Both the position numbers and the translations under genes were made by a program. Shown here in pieces: positions 52,529 to 59,407 of a DNA stretch of 59,407 nucleotides. How positions within the stretch are numbered: position 1 is the stretch's first letter; each line of letters opens with the position of its first letter. The stretch lies in assembly GCA_944326085.1 (NCBI GenBank), contig CALVCL010000007.1, positions 1 through 59,407 on the forward strand, given 5' to 3'. Origin of the DNA: an uncultured Tidjanibacter sp. GTDB taxonomy: Bacteria; Bacteroidota; Bacteroidia; Bacteroidales; Rikenellaceae. The notes below the pieces were generated by a model. That model saw nothing but the letters and a program-made list of their open reading frames with translations, was not told the DNA's origin and did no database searches.

Positions 52529-54484
52529 TTATTTGTAGTCTGTCGGTTCGGCTTTCCATTTGTCTATCATCTCCTGTATGCGTAGTACGGCACCGACGCT
52601 CCATGCCTGTGATATGGCACCGCGTTGTGTGTGGGGTGGGTCACCGTCATATAATTCTGCCACTGAACCGATGCCGTAGCTGCTGAGGTCATCGTTGAAC
52701 CCATTCAGAAGCTCCTCGGCATTGCGCAGATAATTGCGTCCGCGTAGGTCGAAACGTGCCTTGACATAATGTTCGAGCGGCCATACCCATACGGAGCCTT
52801 GGTGGTAGGCTTTGTCGCGCGTTGGCTGGTCACCTTCGTAGCGGCCCTTGTATAGAGGATTTTGCGGTGACAGAGTGCGCAATCCTCGGGAGGTAAGAAG
52901 ATGACGGCGGATGGTGTCGAGAACGGCTATCTGTTGGCGTTCGTCGAGCATCTTATAGTCGAGCGAGCAGGCAATGACCTGATTGGGCCTTACGAAAGTG
53001 TTGCGTATGCCATTTTCGGTCACGTAGTCGGCCAAATATCCCGTTTCCTCGCTCCAGAACAGCGACAGGAAAGATTCGCGTATCTTGTCGGGAAGGGTTT
53101 TCCAGTCGTCCGTGAATTTGCGGTCGCCTGCTTCGGCGGCAAGTTTGAGGGTATAGCATATGGCGTTATACCACAATGCATTTATTTCTACCTGATAGCC
53201 GTCACGTCCGGTGACGGGTTTGCCGTCAGCCACGGCATCCATCCATGTCATGGCTAGTGACGGGTTCGAAGCCCATACGAGGCCGTTGTCGTGTACGGCG
53301 ATGACGTTGCCTATTCCGCGTCGGTAGGCATTCAGGATGTCCTTCATGAAGGTGCCGTAGCGTTGCCATACTTCCGTGTCGGAGGTGTGGGCGGCCAGTT
53401 GCTGAAGGGTCCAGAAGAACCACAGCGGGGCGTCGACGGAGTTGTATGCGGTGCCCATGTTGGGGAACAGTCCGTCCTGCATTTCGCGTGTCATGGTGTC
53501 AAGCACGTCCATGCAGACGTCGGCACGTCCCTGTGTCAGCGTGATGCCGGGCAGGGAAATGAATGTGTCGCGTCCCCAGCGTCCGAACCACGGGTAGCCT
53601 GCCACTACGGCGGTGTCGCTGCCGTTCTTGACGATGAACTGACGGGCCGAATGACGCAGACACGACAGGAAGTCCTCCTTTTGTGTGCGGCGTGCCGTTT
53701 CGGCTTCGAACATGGCGTTCAGCTCCTCGGGCGAGGCGACCTCTTCGAGCGAGCATGAAAATACCACCGGTTTGTCCTTGGTGATTTCGGTCTCGAAATA
53801 TCCTGTCGTGAGCAGGTCTTCGAGGTAGTCGTAGCCGCGTTCGCGTTCTTCGGTGTATTCGAAGTTGTAGTACCAGTCCGGAGCCGGTATGAATTCGGCG
53901 GTCGGGGCGTCAACCTGCATGTAGAGCCACGGGAAGTTGGCGTAGAGCCTGTTTCGTACGCCGCCTGCTATGTGGTACGAGTGGCCATCGGCCGTGAAGT
54001 TGGCCTTGCTGAGCGAATGTTTGTTGCGGAAAGCAAGGAACGGTCTCAGTCGCAGCGTCGTTTGTGAACGTGCCTCTAGGAGCGTGTATCGTATCAGCAG
54101 CTGCGGGCGCGAGTGTATCCACAGTATCTCCTTGCGAAGCAACACACCGCCTACGCGGTAGGTGAGCGTCTGTACGGGAGTGTATGTGAAATCTATTAGG
54201 TATTTATGCCCTTTGGGTTCGTAAACCTCAGGGAAGCGGTGTATGGCAAGGTTGAATGACTGGTCGTGCTGAAGCACAGTTTCGTCGAGTGAGGAGAGCA
54301 TGACATAGTCGTTCTGGTCGCCATCGATGACCGGACCGACAAACAGACCGTGGTATTTTCTTGTGTTGCAACATACTATAGTCGTGCTCATATAGCCTCC
54401 GGCCCTGTTGGTGGAAAGCATTTCGCGTTGCAGCGAATATTCCAGATTGCCGAGTTGGTTCTTGTCGAATTCGAGGACTGACAT
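52529..54484 (-). CDS. glycogen debranching enzyme (amylo-alpha-1,6-glucosidase type)
   Basis: A 651-residue protein matching the bacterial GDE_N/GDE_C layout. N-terminal SLQREMLSTNRAGGYMSTTI and CNTRKYHGLFV with VMLSSLDETVLQHD are the substrate-binding domain marks. The (alpha/alpha)6 catalytic half includes AGYPWFGRWGRDTFISLPG (about 297-315, with conserved W, R and D) and GSVAELYDGDPPHTQRGAISQAWSVGAVLR (52588-52677; key residues E-L-Y and Q-A-W-S). It removes alpha-1,6 branch glucose from limit dextrins. Second gene of the glycogen block, 150 bases after the fusion gene. Length normal. Confidence 0.92.
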   Translation of the reverse strand: MSVLEFDKNQLGNLEYSLQREMLSTNRAGGYMSTTIVCCNTRKYHGLFVGPVIDGDQNDYVMLSSLDETVLQHDQSFNLAIHRFPEVYEPKGHKYLIDFTYTPVQTLTYRVGGVLLRKEILWIHSRPQLLIRYTLLEARSQTTLRLRPFLAFRNKHSLSKANFTADGHSYHIAGGVRNRLYANFPWLYMQVDAPTAEFIPAPDWYYNFEYTEERERGYDYLEDLLTTGYFETEITKDKPVVFSCSLEEVASPEELNAMFEAETARRTQKEDFLSCLRHSARQFIVKNGSDTAVVAGYPWFGRWGRDTFISLPGITLTQGRADVCMDVLDTMTREMQDGLFPNMGTAYNSVDAPLWFFWTLQQLAAHTSDTEVWQRYGTFMKDILNAYRRGIGNVIAVHDNGLVWASNPSLAMTWMDAVADGKPVTGRDGYQVEINALWYNAICYTLKLAAEAGDRKFTDDWKTLPDKIRESFLSLFWSEETGYLADYVTENGIRNTFVRPNQVIACSLDYKMLDERQQIAVLDTIRRHLLTSRGLRTLSPQNPLYKGRYEGDQPTRDKAYHQGSVWVWPLEHYVKARFDLRGRNYLRNAEELLNGFNDDLSSYGIGSVAELYDGDPPHTQRGAISQAWSVGAVLRIQEMIDKWKAEPTDYK

Positions 54485-54634
54485 AGTTTTATCCTTTTGT
54501 ATGTTGGGTTACGCCTTTGGCGTGTAGGGCAACCATTCACCGTATGTTGTGTGAATACGGTGAACAGTCACTGTTTATACTTATAAATATATGCAATTCT
54601 ACACAAATTTGCAAGTTGCGGCACATATTCATGG

Positions 54635-57600
54635 CTAGGCCCATTTTACGAGCGCAAAGTCCATGCGGTGAGGGAGCAGGTCATTTTTCGGGTATATCCT
54701 TATTGCCACGTCGAACGAACCAGGGTATGTAGGAGTGGTATCAACGGCATATCGGACAAGGCTACCTTGTACGTCGGTTATCTCCAGTTGAGTCTTGTCT
54801 ATAATCTTGACGTCGGACCCGGGTACGAACTGGTCGGCTATTATAAGTTCCACACCGATATCTTCTGGATTGAGACCGCCTACGTCGACAACCGTTTCGA
54901 TGTGGTATGGCTTGTTGACTATTATAGCTTCGCGGCCCATATCGAACTGGCGTACGCTGATAACCTTGACCTTGTTCCACTCTGCGCTGACGCGTCTTTT
55001 CCATGCCGCTATGCGTCGTGCCATGTCATAGTCATCATCGCGCATTTTCTTGCTGCGTTCCCACAACTTGCTGTAGTATCTCTCCTCGTAGTCGGCCAGC
55101 ATGCGGTTTGTTGTGAAGTTGGAGGCGACATCGGCTACGCAGTTCTTCATGGTCGCTATCCAGCGGTGAGGAATACCGTCTTCCCCTCTGTCGTAGTAGA
55201 GCGGTACGATTTCCTCCTCTAGGGTGCGGTATATCATAGAAGCATCAAGTTCGTTTTGGTAATTGGAGTCTTCGTAGAAGCTCTGCATCGGAAGAGCCCA
55301 GCCAGCCTCTTTCTTGTAGCCTTCAACCCACCAGCCGTCCAATACGCTGAACTGCATGACACCGTTCATTGCCGCCTTCATGCCACTTGTGCCGGAGGCT
55401 TCGAGCGGACGGGTCGGTGTGTTGAGCCACATGTCGACACCCTGTACCATGCGGCGTGCGATGTCCATATCGTAATTGGCCAGAAAGAATATGCGGCCTG
55501 CGAATTCAGGCATTGCAGCAACTTCCACGATACGTTTTATAAGATCTTGTCCGGGAATGTCGTTCGGATGTGCCTTGCCTGCGAATACAAACCGTACGGG
55601 ACGTTCAGGATTATTGACAATCGCCGAAAGACGTTTAAGGTCGGTAAATAACAGATTGGCACGCTTGTAGGTGGCGAAACGGCGTGCAAAACCTATCGTT
55701 AGCGCATCATGGCGGAATGCCTCCATGATTTTAACCATGCCCTGCGGTGATGTCATATTGCTCTGTTCCGGAGCCATATAGTATTGGCGGATGTGGCGTA
55801 GAAGTTTGTTTTTCTGTTTCTGCTTTTCCATCCAGAACTCATCGTCAGGAATTTCCTTGACCTTCTGCCATGCGTTTATGTCGTAGCGTCCTTTGCTGAA
55901 GCTTTCCGGCAAATATTTGGAATACATGCGGCGCATGTTGGAAGAGACCCATGTCGGGAAGTGTACGCCGTTGGTTACATATCCGATGTGCAGCTCGTCG
56001 TGGAAATATCCTGGCCATATGTTGCCAAGCAGTTCACGGCTTACCTTGCCGTGAAGCCAGCTTACGCCGTTTATCTCCTGCGACAGGTTGCTGGCCAGTA
56101 CGCTCATGGAAAATTTTTCCGATGGGTCATTTGGGTTTGTTTTGCCGAGATTTATGAACTGTTCCCATGTTATGCCGAGGCGGGCCGGGTAGTGCGACAT
56201 GTATTGTCGCAGCATAGCCTCGGGAAAGGCATCGTGACCTGCAGGCACGGGGGTGTGGGTCGTGAACAGGGCCGAGGCTCGTACCACTTCGAGGGCCTCG
56301 CTGAATGACAGTTTGCATTCCCTAATGAGGTTGTGAATGCGTTCGAATCCGATGAATGCTGCATGGCCTTCGTTGCAGTGGTATATGTCGGCCTTGATGC
56401 CTAGTTTTTCGAGTGCCCGTATGCCTCCGACACCTAGCAGTGCTTCCTGACGGAAACGGTTTTCGAGATCACCGCCATACAGATGGTGGGTTATTGAACG
56501 GTCTTCGGCCAGGTTGAGGTCATGATCTGTATCGAGCAGGTAGAGGTCTGTGCGTCCTACCTCGCATTTCCATATTCGGGCAGTTACAGTTCGGCCAGGG
56601 AAAAATACTTGTACACAACACCAGTTGCCTGCCTCGTCACGTACGGGAGTTATCGGCAGTTTGTTGAAGTCCTGTGCTTCGTAGCTGGCTTCCTGTGCGC
56701 CGGTAGCCGACAGTTTCTGGGTGAAGTAGCCGTAGCGGTACAGCAAGCCTACGGCTACCATCGAGACGTTGGTGTCGCTGGCTTCCTTGAGGTAGTCGCC
56801 GGCAAGTATACCTAGACCGCCTGAATAAATTTTCAGGGAACTGTGCAGTCCGTATTCCATGCTGAAGTAGGCTATGCGTGGCTTCTGCTGTTCCGCTTTT
56901 TGGGCCATATAGCTTTGGAACAAGGCGTATACGGTATCCATTTTGACCAGGAATGCTTCGTCGTGTTCGAGCTCTTCTAGACGTTTGGCGCTGAGTTGGT
57001 CGAGGAATATAATGGGATTGCGGTTGCATTCCTCCCAAAGTTTGGAGTCGATGTATTCGAACATCTCCTTGGCACCTGGAGCCCATGACCACAACAGGTT
57101 GCGAGACATGATTTCCAGGGGACGGAGCCTTTCGGGAAGAGATACCTCTACCATAAGGCGTGTCCAGTTTGGGCGGTCCGAAATGAGCTGTTGTTTTACG
57201 AAGTTGACCTGCTCGTTATAGGAACCGCCGTCGTATATCGCACGCTTATTGCGTTGTCCCGCAGCGCGCAGTGCAATGTCGTAAGCCTGCCAGTAGTATT
57301 CTGAGAGGTTTTTCCACAATGCCGTGTCGGCAATGGCGCGTGCTTCGCGGCGTGCGGCGGCACTGGCTGTAGAGTCCATGGCTGCATAGTCGGCAAGTCT
57401 GTCGGCTATTTCGATAGTCACCGTTGCGCCATTGTCATCGGTACGTTCTATTACCGTTACACCCTTGTCGGTAGGCTTGCGTGCCGCAGCCCATAGTCCG
57501 AAGCCGGCCAGTGTAGTGGTTATGGTCGGAACCGAGAATGCGGCGCTTTCGAGCGGAGTGTATCCCCACGGCTCGTAGTAGGACGGGAAAACCGTGGCAT

Positions 57601-58903
57601 CCATGCCGGACAGGAGTTCATAGTAGTGTATGTTGAATATGCCGTCGTTTCCATCTAGGTAGGATGGGACAAATATAAGTTTCACGCGGCTTTGTGGAGT
57701 GTTAATGGTGCTACCCTTGAGGGCATTGACAATCGGATCCCAGTCGGGCGCGGAAAGATAGTGTGTAGTGTATGCTATCTGTGCCGGGTCGATGGGCAAG
57801 GAACTGTCTGCCAAATGTGCGGCAAGGTCCTTGCGGGGACCGTTGTTGCCTGCAGGTACGGTGATATAGGCAAGGATGTCTTTGGCGGGGTTCTTGTCGG
57901 CGAGGGTTTTCAATGCATCGATAAACACGTCGATACCTTTGTTGTGAAACTCATACCGGCCACTTGTGCCGACTATGAATGGTTCCTGCTCGAATTTGCA
58001 GTTTAGACATGCTTCAGCAATTTTTAGCATCAGAGTGCGTGCTTCGGTTCGCTTTGCGGTTAGTTCCTGTGCCGGCCATACAAAACTGTCTTCAAAGCCG
58101 TTCGGCGTGACGATGTCCGGTTTCTTGGAGAGCAGGGATTGGCATTCCTGTGCGGTGATGTCGCTGACTGTACAGAAACAGTCGTGATTGGCGGCCGCTG
58201 TTTTTTCGAGTGAATGCTTGGCTACGACATTGAACTGTCGGGCGAGGTCGTTTGCGTTTAGCTCCGGAAGCTGTTTGTACAAAGGAATGCCGTTTCCGGC
58301 TATGCTGCGTCCTACGACGGTGGCATGTGTGGTGAACAGCGTGGCAGTGTATGGCGAGCGGTCGTGCAGGTACAGCCCGCCGCTTGCGGTCATCCATTCG
58401 TGGAAGTGTGCAGCCGGCTGTTCGTTGGGCGTACAGAACATGCTGCAATAGCTTTCTATCACTTTACCTGCTGCAAATCCGAACAGAACTGGTTCTATGT
58501 AGTCCCACTGGCCGCTTATGGAGTCGACATGATATACTTCCCACATTTTTTTGAGAATGTTGTCCTTGTTGTTGATGAAGGAACTGAAGTCGACAAGTAT
58601 AGTAAGAGGCCGTCCGCTTATTTTCCAGCGGCCTATACGTATTCGAATGCCATTGTTGTAGACCATCTGACGCCAATCGGCAAGAAGGCTGTGGTCTTCC
58701 TCAAATTCAGGATTGTCACCTTCGCGATGTATGTCGGGTCCGATGGCTATATATTTATCGCCGAGAGCTTCAACCATGGTTTGTGCTTTAGTCGCTACGA
58801 CGGTGTGTATTCCTCCTACCTTGTTGCAGACTTCCCAGCTGACCTCGAACAGGCGATCGGGGCGGAGAAGGTGTTCTTTATTGTTATTGCTATCCATATA
58901 CAT
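54635..58903 (-). CDS. fused glycogen synthase (GT3) - alpha-glucan phosphorylase (GT35)
   Basis: A 1,422-residue two-enzyme protein. Residues about 15-560 are a GT3 glycogen synthase of the yeast/animal type: RLFEVSWEVCNKVGGIHTVV near the N-terminus and YYEPWGYTPLE (about 442-452) with the acceptor and donor Glu residues. Residues about 575-700 contain a DUF3417-type segment (RNLLWSWAPGAKEMF). A GT35 phosphorylase follows, with YFSMEYGLHSSLKIYSGGLG and the PLP segment EASGTSGMKAAMNG, where Lys1176 binds PLP. The last 120 residues form a beta-rich extra domain. The synthase elongates and the phosphorylase shortens alpha-1,4-glucan, so the two activities must be separated by regulation. The ATG at 58897 (MDSNNNKEHL) is an alternative start. 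Same strand as the debranching enzyme; likely first gene of the glycogen block. Confidence 0.95.
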   Translation of the reverse strand: MYMDSNNNKEHLLRPDRLFEVSWEVCNKVGGIHTVVATKAQTMVEALGDKYIAIGPDIHREGDNPEFEEDHSLLADWRQMVYNNGIRIRIGRWKISGRPLTILVDFSSFINNKDNILKKMWEVYHVDSISGQWDYIEPVLFGFAAGKVIESYCSMFCTPNEQPAAHFHEWMTASGGLYLHDRSPYTATLFTTHATVVGRSIAGNGIPLYKQLPELNANDLARQFNVVAKHSLEKTAAANHDCFCTVSDITAQECQSLLSKKPDIVTPNGFEDSFVWPAQELTAKRTEARTLMLKIAEACLNCKFEQEPFIVGTSGRYEFHNKGIDVFIDALKTLADKNPAKDILAYITVPAGNNGPRKDLAAHLADSSLPIDPAQIAYTTHYLSAPDWDPIVNALKGSTINTPQSRVKLIFVPSYLDGNDGIFNIHYYELLSGMDATVFPSYYEPWGYTPLESAAFSVPTITTTLAGFGLWAAARKPTDKGVTVIERTDDNGATVTIEIADRLADYAAMDSTASAAARREARAIADTALWKNLSEYYWQAYDIALRAAGQRNKRAIYDGGSYNEQVNFVKQQLISDRPNWTRLMVEVSLPERLRPLEIMSRNLLWSWAPGAKEMFEYIDSKLWEECNRNPIIFLDQLSAKRLEELEHDEAFLVKMDTVYALFQSYMAQKAEQQKPRIAYFSMEYGLHSSLKIYSGGLGILAGDYLKEASDTNVSMVAVGLLYRYGYFTQKLSATGAQEASYEAQDFNKLPITPVRDEAGNWCCVQVFFPGRTVTARIWKCEVGRTDLYLLDTDHDLNLAEDRSITHHLYGGDLENRFRQEALLGVGGIRALEKLGIKADIYHCNEGHAAFIGFERIHNLIRECKLSFSEALEVVRASALFTTHTPVPAGHDAFPEAMLRQYMSHYPARLGITWEQFINLGKTNPNDPSEKFSMSVLASNLSQEINGVSWLHGKVSRELLGNIWPGYFHDELHIGYVTNGVHFPTWVSSNMRRMYSKYLPESFSKGRYDINAWQKVKEIPDDEFWMEKQKQKNKLLRHIRQYYMAPEQSNMTSPQGMVKIMEAFRHDALTIGFARRFATYKRANLLFTDLKRLSAIVNNPERPVRFVFAGKAHPNDIPGQDLIKRIVEVAAMPEFAGRIFFLANYDMDIARRMVQGVDMWLNTPTRPLEASGTSGMKAAMNGVMQFSVLDGWWVEGYKKEAGWALPMQSFYEDSNYQNELDASMIYRTLEEEIVPLYYDRGEDGIPHRWIATMKNCVADVASNFTTNRMLADYEERYYSKLWERSKKMRDDDYDMARRIAAWKRRVSAEWNKVKVISVRQFDMGREAIIVNKPYHIETVVDVGGLNPEDIGVELIIADQFVPGSDVKIIDKTQLEITDVQGSLVRYAVDTTPTYPGSFDVAIRIYPKNDLLPHRMDFALVKWA

Positions 58904-59023
58904 AAAATTGTAATTCGTTGTCTGTCCGCCGGCGGCGGTTTGCTAAAACGCTTAAAGATACTGATTATTTTTTGGAAATGGGTTTTGCTTTGCTGTTTTT
59001 AATAATAGTATCATATATGTGCA

Positions 59024-59047
59024 ACAATATTGTTTCTGAAATATTGT
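59024..59047. repeat. operator-like inverted repeat upstream of the glycogen fusion gene
   Basis: ACAATATT - 8 bases - AATATTGT, with the left arm also part of the 10-bp palindrome ACAATATTGT. About 120 bases upstream of the fusion gene on the minus strand. It could be a regulator site or an RNA hairpin. Confidence 0.4.
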
Positions 59048-59166
59048 GGTGCGGATAGTCTTTATTTATGCATCTGTTTTTTTGTGGGATGTGTGGTATA
59101 AGTATGTGTTTATTAGTCGGTTAATGTAGAGTGGTTAAAAAAGTATTGAAAAAAGTGTGGGATAAA

Positions 59167-59199
59167 TTTGGAAGATATGATATAGGTTTATTATCTTTG
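59167..59199 (+). promoter_or_regulatory. strong plus-strand promoter P1, possibly rRNA-type
   Basis: TTTG at 59167-59170, a 21-base spacer and TATCTTTG at 59192-59199, an exact fit to the Bacteroidota TTTG-N19-21-TAnnTTTG consensus. Transcription would run rightward into a 200-base untranslated leader. Confidence 0.7.
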
Positions 59200-59377
59200 C
59201 ACCCGCTTTCGGAAATAAACGGGAGTTTTTAAGGAGAGGTTCTTTAGATAAAGGCAAGGCACTGAGCGGGTTCCGAGGCTGAAAGGCTTGGGGATAGCGA
59301 GGTAGGGTTTAGCTTTTTTGGGTTTAAAATCCGATGTTTTGCCTTGCAACTTTTTCTTAAAAAAATCTTCGAATTTT

Positions 59378-59407
59378 TTTGGAGGATGAAGAAAAGTTCT
59401 TACCTTT
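59378..59407 (+). promoter_or_regulatory. second plus-strand promoter P2, truncated by the window edge
   Basis: TTTG at 59378-59381, a 19-base spacer and TACCTTT at 59401-59407; the final G of the -7 box would be the next base. Tandem strong promoters in this style commonly precede rRNA operons, so a 16S gene may lie beyond the edge; this cannot be seen here. Confidence 0.6.

Larger units (their letters stand above)
58904..59407. other. 504-base gene-free region between the glycogen block and the right edge
   Basis: No credible reading frame. AT-rich. It contains an ACAATATT / AATATTGT inverted repeat at 59024-59047 and two plus-strand promoters (59167-59199 and 59378-59407). Between them is a leader with an 8-bp inverted repeat (GCAAGGCA at 59254-59261, TGCCTTGC at 59340-59347) and two copies of GGGTTTA (about 59305-59311 and 59320-59326). 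Confidence 0.7.

Overview
The window reads as chromosomal core sequence from a Bacteroidota bacterium, most likely order Bacteroidales. Evidence: many starts are preceded by the Bacteroidota -7 box TAnnTTTG rather than a -35/-10 pair. The gene content also fits the phylum: a V-type ATPase operon with a DUF2764 gene, BatD/BatE, DUF4301, DUF3822, a prokaryotic CCDC81-type HU protein, a fused glycogen synthase-phosphorylase, and a fimbrillin-like/GLUG lipoprotein. I cannot fix the family or genus. I see no prophage, insertion sequence, CRISPR array or integrase.

Layout. 1-1.2 kb (minus): an iron-sulfur flavoprotein and an exported cyclophilin-like protein. 1.2-5.6 kb (minus): murB-tilS-holA and a class IV aminotransferase-fold protein that seems to have lost its catalytic residues. 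5.9-7.3 kb (plus): a DUF4301 gene. 7.5-15.4 kb (plus): a V-ATPase operon in the order E, DUF2764, A, B, small membrane protein, D, I, K. Its K subunit carries the full Na+-ligand set known from Enterococcus hirae NtpK. 15.5-17.9 kb (minus): an outer-membrane patatin-barrel protein. 18-19 kb (plus): ybaK and a C_GCAxxG_C_C protein. 19-22.7 kb (minus): a membrane HU-domain protein, a sigma-54 activator lacking a receiver domain, lptE, a short TPR-like protein and secG. 22.9-32.4 kb: separate housekeeping genes (PLP decarboxylase, acyl-CoA ligase, queG, aroB, typA, PAP2 phosphatase, PlsC-like acyltransferase), usually separated by clear hairpin terminators.

32.5-39.7 kb: two unassigned envelope genes, a GNAT acetyltransferase, tRNA-Gln, a TonB-dependent receptor, and divergent fba and class I fumarase genes. 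39.8-41.8 kb (minus): a fimbrillin-like/GLUG lipoprotein preceded by a 48-codon peptide gene that is not among the long reading frames. 42.3-45.6 kb (plus): batD-batE-recR, with no batA/B/C next to them. 45.7-49.1 kb: an unassigned membrane protein, DUF3822 and rsmD on the minus strand, and a RecD-like helicase on the plus strand. About 49.27-49.67 kb: tmRNA. 49.8-58.9 kb (minus): a glycogen block, namely a 1,422-residue synthase-phosphorylase fusion, a debranching enzyme, a GT4 glycosyltransferase and a GH57 protein whose nucleophile position holds Ala. 58.9-59.4 kb has no gene. It ends inside the -7 box of the second of two tandem strong promoters pointing off the right edge, possibly toward an rRNA operon.

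The window supports housekeeping (wall, LPS transport, secretion, tRNA modification, replication), ion-coupled energetics and glycogen storage. The less ordinary items are the predicted Na+-type V-ATPase with unassigned and missing parts, two apparent pseudoenzymes in conserved contexts, the hidden peptide gene before the surface lipoprotein, and the bifunctional glycogen enzyme.
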